Shown: piece by piece, positions 6,513-14,388 of the stretch | Numbering within the stretch: position 1 is the first letter of the stretch | Layout of the letters: the number at the start of each line of letters is the position of its first letter | Notes under the pieces: generated by a model | Seen by the model: the letters and a program-made list of their open reading frames with translations, nothing else | Database searches by the model: none | What the model was told of the DNA's origin: nothing | Made by a program: the position numbers and the translations under genes | Assembly (NCBI GenBank): GCA_034180345.1 | Contig: JAXFOQ010000031.1 | Location: forward strand, 1-23,971 | Length of the DNA stretch: 23,971 nucleotides | Direction of reading: 5' to 3' | Origin: RGIG5681 sp034180345 | GTDB taxonomy: Bacteria > Bacillota_I > Bacilli_A > Erysipelotrichales > Erysipelotrichaceae

Positions 6513-7434
6513 GCCAGTATATATTTTTGAAGGTTTTTTAGATGCTGGTAAGACAAGTGCCATTATTGAATCAATGTATGATCCATATTTTAATGATGGC
6601 ACAAAAAATTTATTAATTGCTTTTGAAGATGGTGAAATTGGTTACGATGAAAAATTCTTAAAATATACAAATTCTGAAATTCTTTATGAAAGTTTAATTA
6701 ACTTCAATCATCAACGAATGGAAGAAATTGAAAAAAATTATAATTTTGACCGCATCATTATCGAATTTAATGGTATGGATAATATTCTTGAATTTGTGAA
6801 TAATGGTTTTATTAAGCAATGGGAATTAGCTGAAATAATGTGTTTCATCAACTCCCAAACATTTAATTTATATTTTACCAATATGCAACAATTAGTTTAT
6901 AATCAAATTAAGGTTGCTGATGTTGTAATTTTCAATCGTTATACCGATCAAGATAAGCGTTATCTAAGAAATAACTTAAAGGCTGTAAATCCTAAAGTTC
7001 AAATTGTTTATGAAAATACGAATCGTGAAATTATGCCTGAAAAAATTGATGAGATATTTGACTTATCCAGTGGTGAAATTAATGTCAATGACTTAGATTA
7101 TGGTTTATGGTATATGGATGCTTTAGATAATCCTAAGAAATATGAAAATATTAAAGTAACCTTAAATATGAAATTATTACAAGATATTAAGGAGTATTCA
7201 AAGGCGGCTGTTTTTGGAAGACAGGCAATGGTATGTTGTGCTGCTGATATTGCCCCTATCGGTCTTACTTGTTTGGGTATTGATAAAGCCACAATCAGTG
7301 AAAATCAATACTATAAAATATCTGGGATCATTCATTTATTAGATGATACTCAAGGCAATAAGACTTGTGTATTATATGTTGATAAATTAACGAAAGGAGA
7401 AACACCAAACGAAGAATTGGTGATGTTTAAATAA
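6505..7434 (+). CDS. Second, divergent CobW-like GTPase with C-terminal CCxxD motif
   Basis: A 309-residue paralogue-like partner of the preceding gene. Walker A GFLDAGKT is at 10-17 and an IIIEFNG segment (84-90) takes the Walker B position, but the CxCC metal motif and the His/Cys linker are absent and the NKxD position reads as NRYTD (144-148). The C-terminal part contains FGRQAMVCCAADIAPIG (237-253), which recalls the RF..TCC.ADA.P.G signature of the DUF1980/YcgQ family that often accompanies CobW-type GTPases in Bacillota (similarity from memory, not computed). The start overlaps the upstream stop by 8 bp, indicating coupled expression and probable joint function. A role as partner or regulator of the first GTPase is inference. 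Confidence 0.82.
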   Translation: MIKPVYIFEGFLDAGKTSAIIESMYDPYFNDGTKNLLIAFEDGEIGYDEKFLKYTNSEILYESLINFNHQRMEEIEKNYNFDRIIIEFNGMDNILEFVNNGFIKQWELAEIMCFINSQTFNLYFTNMQQLVYNQIKVADVVIFNRYTDQDKRYLRNNLKAVNPKVQIVYENTNREIMPEKIDEIFDLSSGEINVNDLDYGLWYMDALDNPKKYENIKVTLNMKLLQDIKEYSKAAVFGRQAMVCCAADIAPIGLTCLGIDKATISENQYYKISGIIHLLDDTQGNKTCVLYVDKLTKGETPNEELVMFK

Positions 7435-7436
7435 TT

Positions 7437-8249
7437 ATGATGGAAATTTTGAAAGCGATCATTTACGGTATAATTCAAGGTATTACCGAATGGTTACCAA
7501 TAAGTAGCACCGGTCATTTATTACTGGCAAAAAATTTTATTCCCCTAAATTTAGGTGATGAATTTTTCAATATGTTTTTAGTTGTTATTCAATTCGGTTC
7601 AATTCTAGCAGTTGTTTTACTATATTTTAAAGATTTATTCCCATGGGGTTTTAAAAAGACTAAGAAAGAAACCGTTGCCACCTTTAGGTTGTGGGTGCTG
7701 ATTATTATCGCAACAATTCCAGCGGCCATTATCGGTTTACTTTTTGATGATATTATCGATGAACACTTGCACGGAAATATTATCATCGCAATCGCATTAA
7801 TTGTTTACGGCATCTTCTTCATCGTTGTTGAAAAATCAAATATTTCCGAAAGAGTTAAAAGCACCAACGGTCTTTCATGGTTGGATGCTGTTAAAATTGG
7901 TTTTTTTCAAACATTGGCTCTAATTCCTGGTACTAGTAGATCGGGTTCAACCATTGTCGGTTCACGCTTTATTGGTGTTAACCGTGAAACTGCCGCTAAA
8001 TTTAGTTTCTTCCTAGCAATTCCAACTATGCTTGGTGCTTCGTTATTAAAAATTATCAAATTAAAGATTGCTTTAACATTCACAACTTTTTCAGTATTAA
8101 TGGTAGGAACTATTGTATCTTTTATCGTTTCAGTCATAGTTATTAAAATCTTTATGGACTTTATCAAGAAACATACCTTCATTCCTTTTGGTTACTATCG
8201 TATCGTTTTAGGAATTATCATTTTATTATCAAGCTCATTTATCAAATAA
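7437..8249 (+). CDS. uppP: Undecaprenyl-diphosphatase (BacA/UppP)
   Basis: Integral membrane phosphatase that converts undecaprenyl diphosphate to the monophosphate carrier used for peptidoglycan and wall polymer synthesis; overexpression gives bacitracin resistance in other bacteria. The 270 residues match the family length. Both signature motifs are present: EWLPISSTGH (18-27, catalytic Glu) and PGTSRSG (164-170, phosphate-binding Arg168). There are about eight hydrophobic segments. Two consecutive ATG codons begin 2 bp after the preceding stop and no good ribosome site is seen, so initiation probably depends on coupling. Its place in a metal/redox operon is unusual. Confidence 0.95.
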   Translation: MMEILKAIIYGIIQGITEWLPISSTGHLLLAKNFIPLNLGDEFFNMFLVVIQFGSILAVVLLYFKDLFPWGFKKTKKETVATFRLWVLIIIATIPAAIIGLLFDDIIDEHLHGNIIIAIALIVYGIFFIVVEKSNISERVKSTNGLSWLDAVKIGFFQTLALIPGTSRSGSTIVGSRFIGVNRETAAKFSFFLAIPTMLGASLLKIIKLKIALTFTTFSVLMVGTIVSFIVSVIVIKIFMDFIKKHTFIPFGYYRIVLGIIILLSSSFIK

Positions 8250-8255
8250 ATCATT

Positions 8256-9383
8256 ATGAACAATATAAGTATAATTAGTATCTTTATCGCAGGGATAATA
8301 TCTTTCTTTTCGCCATGTATTATACCTTTATTGCCGGTATATTTAGCACATATCAATCAAGACAATGAAAACAATAATAAACTTACTGTCATTATCAATA
8401 CCCTAGCCTTTATCTTGGGCATACTATCAGTATTTTTTATAATATCAATTGGAATTAAGAATTTATCAGCCTTATTAGTAAACTATAAGAGCATTATCCA
8501 AGTTATTGGTGGTTTAATCATTGCACTGATGGCACTACATTCGCTAGGTCTTTTCAAAATTAAATTCATGGATAGGAGTCATAATTTAAATATTTTACCT
8601 AAACATAAAGGAGTATTTAAATCATTTATGCTCGGCTTCCTCTTTAGTTTTTCTTGGTCGCCTTGTGTTGGACCGATATTAGCATCAATTATTGCCTATA
8701 CTATTTCTTCATCAAAAATTACTGGTTTTATATACATTATTATATATGGAATTGGATTTAGTCTGCCATTTTTGATTATCGGTATTGGAAGCAATAATAT
8801 TATTGGTAAAATTAGAAAACATCAAAAAATATTCAATAAACTTATTAAATTTATGAATATCATTTTACTGATTGTTGGATTATCAATGATTTACGATGTC
8901 TTTAATAATCAAGCTAAAAACTATACTCAGAGTAAAAATACCACTAACCAAAAAAGTATTGCGGATGATGTGATTGATTTTGAACTTAAAGATCAAAATA
9001 ATAAAATATACAAGCTAAGTGATTACCGCGGTAAACATGTAACCATAATTTTTGGGGCAACTTGGTGTAATTATTGTAAAATGCAGAATAATATTGTCAA
9101 ACAATACTTAAAAGAACATCCTGAAAAAAATATCATCCTCATTATGAGCAATACTTCTGAAAAAAATCGCTATGCGATTAATGACTATGCTGATAAATTA
9201 GGACTACCAATTTTGAATGATACCGATGGCATGGTGATGAAGTATTTCAATATCCATTCATTTCCAAATATCTTTTTTATCGGTCCTGATGGAAAAGTAA
9301 TCGCCAAATTACCTGGTGCTGTACCAAATATCGAAACTTTAGCTGATGTTATTAAGCAAGCTGAAGAACTATATAAAAAATAA
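8256..9383 (+). CDS. CcdA-type electron transporter fused to a thioredoxin-like (TlpA/ResA) domain
   Basis: Membrane protein predicted to pass electrons from cytoplasmic thioredoxin to an extracytoplasmic thiol-disulfide domain. Residues 1-215 form the CcdA/DsbD transmembrane domain with six or more hydrophobic segments and the paired cysteines C21 (FFSPCIIPLLP) and C137 (SWSPCVGP). After a polar linker (about 216-237), residues 238-375 form a redoxin domain with the active site WCNYC (C271, C274) and a cis-Pro region in SFPNIFFIG. CcdA and TlpA/ResA are usually separate proteins; fused forms are known. The start lies 6 bp after uppP without a visible ribosome site. No cytochrome c gene is visible, so a role in reducing extracytoplasmic thiols or metal-site cysteines is more likely than cytochrome maturation (inference). 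Confidence 0.9.
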   Translation: MNNISIISIFIAGIISFFSPCIIPLLPVYLAHINQDNENNNKLTVIINTLAFILGILSVFFIISIGIKNLSALLVNYKSIIQVIGGLIIALMALHSLGLFKIKFMDRSHNLNILPKHKGVFKSFMLGFLFSFSWSPCVGPILASIIAYTISSSKITGFIYIIIYGIGFSLPFLIIGIGSNNIIGKIRKHQKIFNKLIKFMNIILLIVGLSMIYDVFNNQAKNYTQSKNTTNQKSIADDVIDFELKDQNNKIYKLSDYRGKHVTIIFGATWCNYCKMQNNIVKQYLKEHPEKNIILIMSNTSEKNRYAINDYADKLGLPILNDTDGMVMKYFNIHSFPNIFFIGPDGKVIAKLPGAVPNIETLADVIKQAEELYKK

Positions 9384-9409
9384 ATTATTTTTACCAAAAA
9401 TCGTATTAA

Positions 9410-9438
9410 TTGATGATTTTCATAGCATATCCTATAAT
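9410..9438 (+). promoter_or_regulatory. Promoter candidate for the gene at 9458
   Basis: TTGATG (9410-9415, four of six) and a perfect TATAAT (9433-9438) are spaced by 17 bp, followed by the ribosome site AAAGGAG at 9444-9450. This separates the gene at 9458 from the five-gene operon, for which no good terminator is visible. Confidence 0.65.
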
Positions 9439-9457
9439 TAATTAAAGGAGATTATAT

Positions 9458-9877
9458 ATGAAAAAATTAACAGATAATGAAGTGAATGATTTGCTTAATA
9501 ATCCATTTGTCATTCGAGCTGGACATAAAGTAGTTGTTTTCAATCAAGATTTTGAAAAACATTATCTCAAGCTCATTGAAGAAATCGGTTATTCTAAGCA
9601 TAAGGCGTTTAAAATTTTAGGCGTCGATCCAGTTGCCCTAGGCGAGCAACGAATTGAAATGTTGATTGATACTTTCATCAAACATCGTTTAAAAGAAGAA
9701 TACGAGGGGACCTATCAATTAGAAGATGGCAGTAAAATCAAGGCATTCAATAATATTGAAGAAGAATTGGAATATTATAAGCGGTCCACCTTTAGATTAA
9801 GACACTCACTATCACTACTAATTAAAATGGATCAATTAGATAAAAATTATAAATTGATTTTTGCTTATTTTGATTAA
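9458..9877 (+). CDS. Hypothetical protein resembling an IS3 OrfA-type HTH protein
   Basis: A 139-residue soluble, charged protein. Residues 1-80 follow a pattern I associate with stand-alone HTH proteins related to IS3-family OrfA: LLNNPFV near the start, a short beta-like VVVF, an F...Y helix, then KAFKILGVDP (49-58) and LGEQRIEMLIDTF (61-73). A predicted helix near 100-125 (EEELEYYKRS) could be the coiled coil seen in such proteins. This is recognition by pattern, without a search. No OrfB transposase, inverted repeats or target duplication lies nearby, so it looks like a domesticated regulator if the relationship is right. AAAGGAG lies 7 nt before the ATG. It has its own promoter and shares a bidirectional terminator with tuf. 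Confidence 0.75.
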   Translation: MKKLTDNEVNDLLNNPFVIRAGHKVVVFNQDFEKHYLKLIEEIGYSKHKAFKILGVDPVALGEQRIEMLIDTFIKHRLKEEYEGTYQLEDGSKIKAFNNIEEELEYYKRSTFRLRHSLSLLIKMDQLDKNYKLIFAYFD

Positions 9878-9880
9878 AAT

Positions 9881-9913
9881 AAAAGCTACTTTAATTATTA
9901 AAGTAGCTTTTTT
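9881..9913. terminator. Bidirectional terminator between the gene at 9458 and tuf
   Basis: A perfect 14-bp stem (9881-9894 with 9898-9911, 3-nt loop) ends in a T run on the plus strand and, read from the other side, in a T-rich run on the minus strand. It therefore serves the plus-strand gene ending at 9877 and the minus-strand str operon ending with tuf at 9937. Confidence 0.92.
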
Positions 9914-9936
9914 ATGTTTAGTTTATTAAACAATTA

Positions 9937-11127
9937 TTACTTAATGATTTCAGTAACTGAACCAGAACCGACAGTTCTACCACCTTCACGAATTGAGAAT
10001 TTAGTACCATTTTCAACTGCGATAGGAGCGATTAATTCAACTGTAATTTCAACATGGTCGCCTGGCATAACCATATCAGTTCCTTCAGGAAGAGTGATAA
10101 CGCCAGTAACATCAGTAGTTCTGAAATAGAATTGAGGACGGTAGTTAGACACAAATGGTGTATGACGACCACCTTCTTCTTTAGTTAAAATAATAACTTG
10201 AGCTTTGAAATTAGTGTGTGGAGTAACACTTCCTGGTTTAGCAAGAACTTGTCCACGCTCAACTTCATCACGGTTAACACCACGAAGTAATGCACCGATA
10301 TTATCTCCAGATTCAGCATAGTCAAGAGTTTTCTTGAACATTTCGATACCTGTAACAACAGTTTTCTTAGTTGGCATTAAACCTACGATTTCAACTTCTT
10401 CACCAAGTTTTAATTGTCCGCGTTCAACACGACCAGTAGCAACTGTACCACGACCAGAAATAGTCAATACATCTTCTACAGACATTAAGAATGGTTTATC
10501 AATATCACGAACTGGATCAGGAATATATGCATCAACAGCATCCATTAATTCACCAATCTTAGCTTCGTAAGTCGCATCACCTTCTAATGATTTTAATGCT
10601 GAACCACGAATAACAGGAGTATTATCACCGTCAAATCCATATTCGCTTAATAATTCTCTAACTTCCATTTCAACTAAATCAACTAATTCTTCATCACCAG
10701 GTGCGATTGCATCACATTTATTTAAGAATACAACAATGTGAGGAACACCAACTTGGCGAGCAAGAAGGATGTGTTCACGAGTTTGAGGCATAGCACCATC
10801 AGTTGAAGCAACAACAAGAATAGCACCATCCATTTGAGCAGCACCAGTAATCATGTTTTTAACATAGTCAGCGTGTCCTGGGCAGTCAACATGAGCATAG
10901 TGTCTTTTATCTGTTTCGTATTCTACATGGGCAGTATTGATAGTGATGCCACGAGCCTTTTCTTCTGGTGCACCATCAATTTGGTCGTAAGCTCTTGCTT
11001 GAGCCTTTCCTTGTTTTGACAAGTATAGTGTAATAGCGGCAGTTAAAGTAGTTTTACCGTGGTCAACGTGACCAATTGTACCGATATTAACATGGGGTTT
11101 CGATCTATCGAATTTTTCCTTTGCCAT
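9937..11127 (-). CDS. tuf: Translation elongation factor Tu
   Basis: GTPase that delivers aminoacyl-tRNA to the ribosomal A site. The 396 residues are typical. Motifs: P-loop GHVDHGKT (19-26), the RGITI effector segment, DCPGH, NKCD, and the domain 2/3 sequences GRGTVATGRVERG and RTVGSGSVTEI at the C-terminus. After NKCD the sequence reads AIAPGDEELVDLV, slightly unlike the more usual MVDDEELLELV. AGGAGG at 11136-11141 is about 8-11 nt before the ATG. It is the last gene of the str operon, 69 bp after fusA, with a possible additional promoter in that gap and the shared terminator downstream. Confidence 0.98.
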   Translation of the reverse strand: MAKEKFDRSKPHVNIGTIGHVDHGKTTLTAAITLYLSKQGKAQARAYDQIDGAPEEKARGITINTAHVEYETDKRHYAHVDCPGHADYVKNMITGAAQMDGAILVVASTDGAMPQTREHILLARQVGVPHIVVFLNKCDAIAPGDEELVDLVEMEVRELLSEYGFDGDNTPVIRGSALKSLEGDATYEAKIGELMDAVDAYIPDPVRDIDKPFLMSVEDVLTISGRGTVATGRVERGQLKLGEEVEIVGLMPTKKTVVTGIEMFKKTLDYAESGDNIGALLRGVNRDEVERGQVLAKPGSVTPHTNFKAQVIILTKEEGGRHTPFVSNYRPQFYFRTTDVTGVITLPEGTDMVMPGDHVEITVELIAPIAVENGTKFSIREGGRTVGSGSVTEIIK

Positions 11128-11159
11128 TTTGCAATTTTCCTCCTATTTATACATTTTAT

Positions 11160-11188
11160 ATTTTAATTCAAACACTATAATAAATCAA
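11160..11188 (-). promoter_or_regulatory. Possible internal promoter for tuf
   Basis: In the 69-bp fusA-tuf gap, on the minus strand, TTGATT (11183-11188, four of six) is followed after 17 bp by TAAAAT (11160-11165, five of six). It would allow extra EF-Tu expression beyond that from the main str promoter. AT-rich sequence makes chance matches common. Confidence 0.4.
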
Positions 11189-11196
11189 TTAAATTG

Positions 11197-13272
11197 TTAT
11201 TCTTTAGCGTTTTTCTTAGCGATATTTTCAGCAATACTCTTAGGTACTTCTGAATAATGATCCATTTGCATTACATAGTTACCGCGTCCTTGGGTAAAGC
11301 TGCGTAAGTCTGTGGCATAGCCAAACATTTCACTCAATGGTACAAATGCCCTTACCACAATAGCATTACCGCGTTCTTCTTGATCTCTAATTTGACCACG
11401 ACGCTTAGTAACATCACCCATTACGGCACCCAAATATTCATTTGGTGCAGTAACTTCAACTGACATAATAGGTTCTAGTAATACTGGACTACATTTTTTA
11501 GCAGCCTCTTTTAGTGCCAAACTTGCAGCTACCTTAAATGCCATTTCACTTGAATCGACATCATGGTAACTACCATCGAATAATGTTGCTTTAATATCAA
11601 CTACTGGATAACCAGCGATTAAACCATTGTTTAAAGCAGCAATTAAACCATCTTGGGTAGGTTTGATATATTCGCGTGGAACTGAGCCACCAACAATCGC
11701 ATCAATAAATTCAAAGCCTTTCCCTTCTTCGTTTGGTTCAAATTTAACCCAAACATGACCATATTGACCACGACCACCAGATTGTCTTACGAACTTACCT
11801 TCACATTCAGCAGTTTGTCTGATTGTTTCACGGAAAGCAACTTGTGGAGCACCAACATTACATTCAACCTTAAATTCACGACGCATACGATCAACAATAA
11901 TATCAAGGTGTAATTCACCCATACCTGCAATAATTGTTTGACCAGTTTCTTCGTCAGTGTATGTTCTGAATGTTGGATCTTCCTCTGCTAACTTACCTAA
12001 AGCAATACCCATCTTATCTGAGTCTGCCTTAGTCTTAGGTTCAACACTCATTTGAATAACAGGTTCAGGGAAAACCATTGATTCAAGAATGATTGGTGAT
12101 TTTTCATCACATAATGTATCACCGGTTGTAGTATCTTTCAATCCTACAGCAGCAGCAATATCACCTGCATATACTTCACTGATTTCAGCACGGTGATTAG
12201 CGTGCATCAATACAAGACGACCAAATCTTTCACGTTTATCTTTAGTAGCATTTAAAACATAGCTACCGCTTGTTGCTACACCACTATAAACACGGAAATA
12301 TGTAAGTCTTCCTACGAATGGATCAGTCATAACCTTGAATGCTAGTGCAGCAAATGGTTCTTTATCATCAGCCTTTCTTTCGGCTTCACTTCCATCTTCA
12401 AGTGTTCCCTTAATTGCAGGAATATCAAGTGGACTTGGCAAATAATCAAGTACAGCATCCAATAATAATTGAATACCTTTATTCTTATATGCACTACCAC
12501 ATAATACTGGGAAGAAGTCAGAAGCAATAACACCCTTACGGATGGCAGCTTTAATTTCAGCAATAGTAGGTTCTTCACCTTCTAAATACTTCATCATCAT
12601 TTCATCGTCATAGTCAGCAACCATTTCGATTAATTGAGCTCTTAATTCTTCAACAGTATCTTTATATTCATCAGCAATTTCACCAATTTCAACATCTTTT
12701 CCTAAGTCATCACGATACATATATTGTTTTCTTTCAATAATATCAATGATTCCTCTGAATGTATTTTCAGCACCGATTGGATATTGAACAGGGCTAGCTT
12801 TAGCATCTAAACGATCTCCAATTGTTTTTACCGCCATCATAAAGTCAGCGCCAGTTGCGTCCATCTTATTACAGAACACAACACGAGGAACTTTATAAGT
12901 GGTAGCTTGACGCCAAACAGTTTCTGTTTGAGGTTCTACACCTGCTTTTGAGTCTAAAACCGTAACCGCACCATCAAGTACTCTTAATGAACGCTCAACT
13001 TCAACAGTGAAGTCAACATGCCCAGGAGTATCAATAATATTGATTTGGTAATCTTTCCAATGTGCAGTTGTAGCCGCACTAGTAATAGTGATACCGCGTT
13101 CCTGTTCTTGTTGCATCCAGTCCATTTGACTGGCACCATCGTGAGTTTCGCCGATTTTGTGGGTTTTGCCGGTATAGAAAAGAATTCTTTCGGTACATGT
13201 TGTTTTACCAGCATCGATGTGAGCCATAATACCAATATTACGAACTCTATTTAATGGGTATTCGCGTGCCAT
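11197..13272 (-). CDS. fusA: Translation elongation factor G
   Basis: Ribosomal translocase GTPase of 691 residues, the normal length. P-loop AHIDAGKT is at 17-24, followed by RGITI, DTPGHVDF, NKMD and the domain IV sequence GGRGQYGHVW. Domains II to V are complete and no unusual insertion is seen. A ribosome site reading AAGGGAG precedes the ATG by 6 nt. It lies 17 bp after rpsG in the standard rpsL-rpsG-fusA-tuf order. The canonical position and full motif set indicate the housekeeping EF-G rather than a TetM-like or FusA2 paralogue. Confidence 0.98.
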   Translation of the reverse strand: MAREYPLNRVRNIGIMAHIDAGKTTCTERILFYTGKTHKIGETHDGASQMDWMQQEQERGITITSAATTAHWKDYQINIIDTPGHVDFTVEVERSLRVLDGAVTVLDSKAGVEPQTETVWRQATTYKVPRVVFCNKMDATGADFMMAVKTIGDRLDAKASPVQYPIGAENTFRGIIDIIERKQYMYRDDLGKDVEIGEIADEYKDTVEELRAQLIEMVADYDDEMMMKYLEGEEPTIAEIKAAIRKGVIASDFFPVLCGSAYKNKGIQLLLDAVLDYLPSPLDIPAIKGTLEDGSEAERKADDKEPFAALAFKVMTDPFVGRLTYFRVYSGVATSGSYVLNATKDKRERFGRLVLMHANHRAEISEVYAGDIAAAVGLKDTTTGDTLCDEKSPIILESMVFPEPVIQMSVEPKTKADSDKMGIALGKLAEEDPTFRTYTDEETGQTIIAGMGELHLDIIVDRMRREFKVECNVGAPQVAFRETIRQTAECEGKFVRQSGGRGQYGHVWVKFEPNEEGKGFEFIDAIVGGSVPREYIKPTQDGLIAALNNGLIAGYPVVDIKATLFDGSYHDVDSSEMAFKVAASLALKEAAKKCSPVLLEPIMSVEVTAPNEYLGAVMGDVTKRRGQIRDQEERGNAIVVRAFVPLSEMFGYATDLRSFTQGRGNYVMQMDHYSEVPKSIAENIAKKNAKE

Positions 13273-13289
13273 TTAATTCTCCCTTCCTA

Positions 13290-13760
13290 TTACCAGCGAT
13301 AATGAGCGAAAGCCTTATTAGCTTCTGCCATTTTGTGTGTATCATCTTTCTTTTTAACTGAATTTCCTACGCCATTAGCTGCGTCCATAATCTCATTCGC
13401 AAGTCTTAATTCCATAGTTTTTTCATTTCTAAGACGAGAATAATTAACGATCCATCTTAGTCCCAATGTTAAACGCCTTTCAGCACTAACCTCAACTGGA
13501 ACTTGGTAGTTTGCACCACCAACTCGTCTAACTTTTAACTCTAATTCAGGCATAACATTGTCCAATGCTTGTTCAAAAACTTCCATAGGTTGTTTTCCTG
13601 TTTTCTTTTCAACAATATCAAATGCACTATATAAAATATTTTGTGCAACTCCTTTTTTACCATCAAGCATGATTTTGTTGACCAAACGAGTTACAAGTTT
13701 AGAGTTATAAATAGGATCTGACAATACGTCTCTTTTAGCAATATAACCTTTTCTTGGCAT
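13290..13760 (-). CDS. rpsG: 30S ribosomal protein S7
   Basis: Primary 16S rRNA-binding protein that organises the head of the small subunit. It has 156 residues, the standard bacterial length. Characteristic sequence: MPRKG start, DPIYNSKLVTRLVNKIM, the GGANYQVPVEV beta-hairpin that contacts E-site tRNA, and the KKDDTHKMAEANKAFAHYRW tail. AGGAG lies 7 nt before the ATG, and the gene is 25 bp downstream of rpsL. Confidence 0.98.
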   Translation of the reverse strand: MPRKGYIAKRDVLSDPIYNSKLVTRLVNKIMLDGKKGVAQNILYSAFDIVEKKTGKQPMEVFEQALDNVMPELELKVRRVGGANYQVPVEVSAERRLTLGLRWIVNYSRLRNEKTMELRLANEIMDAANGVGNSVKKKDDTHKMAEANKAFAHYRW

Positions 13761-13785
13761 TTTAATCTCCTTTCATGTTTAATGT

Positions 13786-14196
13786 TTACTTAGGTTTTTT
13801 AGTACCGTATAAAGAACGGCCTTGTTTACGCTTATCGACACCAGCACAGTCTAATGTACCGCGTACAATATGATAACGCACACCAGGTAAGTCCTTAACA
13901 CGACCTCCTCTGATAAGAACAACACTATGTTCTTGAAGATTGTGTCCGATACCTGGAATGTATGCAGTTACTTCCATACCATTACTCAATCTTACACGGG
14001 CATATTTACGCAAAGCTGAGTTCGGTTTCTTAGGTGTCATTGTACCAACACGCGTACATACCCCACGCTTTTGAGGTGAAGATAATGTAATTGGACGTCT
14101 TTTTAAACTATTGAAACCACGGTTTAGTGCTGGTGATTTAGATTTATAAGTTTTATCTGAACGACCTTTGCGTACAAGTTGATTAATTGTAGGCAT
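13786..14196 (-). CDS. rpsL: 30S ribosomal protein S12
   Basis: Decoding-centre protein and first gene of the str operon. The start at 14196 (136 residues, MPTINQLVRKG) is fixed by AAAGGAG at 14202-14208; an in-frame GTG at 14214 would add six residues upstream of this ribosome site and is not used. The loop TPKKPNSALRK and the segment GGRVKDLPG are both wild type, so the lysines whose mutation commonly gives streptomycin resistance (K43 and K88, E. coli mature numbering) are unchanged. Confidence 0.98.
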   Translation of the reverse strand: MPTINQLVRKGRSDKTYKSKSPALNRGFNSLKRRPITLSSPQKRGVCTRVGTMTPKKPNSALRKYARVRLSNGMEVTAYIPGIGHNLQEHSVVLIRGGRVKDLPGVRYHIVRGTLDCAGVDKRKQGRSLYGTKKPK

Positions 14197-14210
14197 TAAT
14201 TCTCCTTTCT

Positions 14211-14272
14211 GCACACATTTTTAGGTGTGCCACATATTTATATAATATATAGATTCCTTAACAGAATCTATA
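14211..14272 (-). promoter_or_regulatory. Structured leader of the str operon: two hairpins
   Basis: In the RNA the first element is a 9-bp perfect stem, TATAGATTC/GAATCTATA (14248-14272, 7-nt loop). The second is GCACAC/GTGTGC (14211-14230, 8-nt loop), whose 3' arm ends 2 nt before the AAAGGAG of rpsL. Neither is followed by a U run, so they are not obvious attenuators. The placement suggests control of rpsL initiation or mRNA stability (inference). Confidence 0.5.
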
Positions 14273-14283
14273 CAAACATTAAT

Positions 14284-14312
14284 ATAATATCATCATTGAC
14301 TAGTGATGTAAA
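14284..14312 (-). promoter_or_regulatory. Main promoter of the rpsL-rpsG-fusA-tuf operon
   Basis: On the minus strand, TTTACA (14307-14312, five of six) is separated by exactly 17 bp from TATTAT (14284-14289, five of six). The predicted start near 14277 gives a leader of about 80 nt that contains the two hairpins. Confidence 0.75.
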
Positions 14313-14388
14313 TCTCTTTTTTTAAATGTTTTAATAAACTTGTATAAAATAAGATAATTTTCAATCGATTTTGTACCAAACAACAAGT

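Noticed and set aside
9384..9403. AAAAATAA/TTATTTTT palindrome as terminator of the five-gene operon
   Set aside because: It is all A/T with a single-base centre, so it would not form a stable RNA hairpin.
13786..14196. Streptomycin-resistance substitution in S12
   Set aside because: The TPKKPNS and GRVKDLPG segments are wild type at the usual resistance positions.
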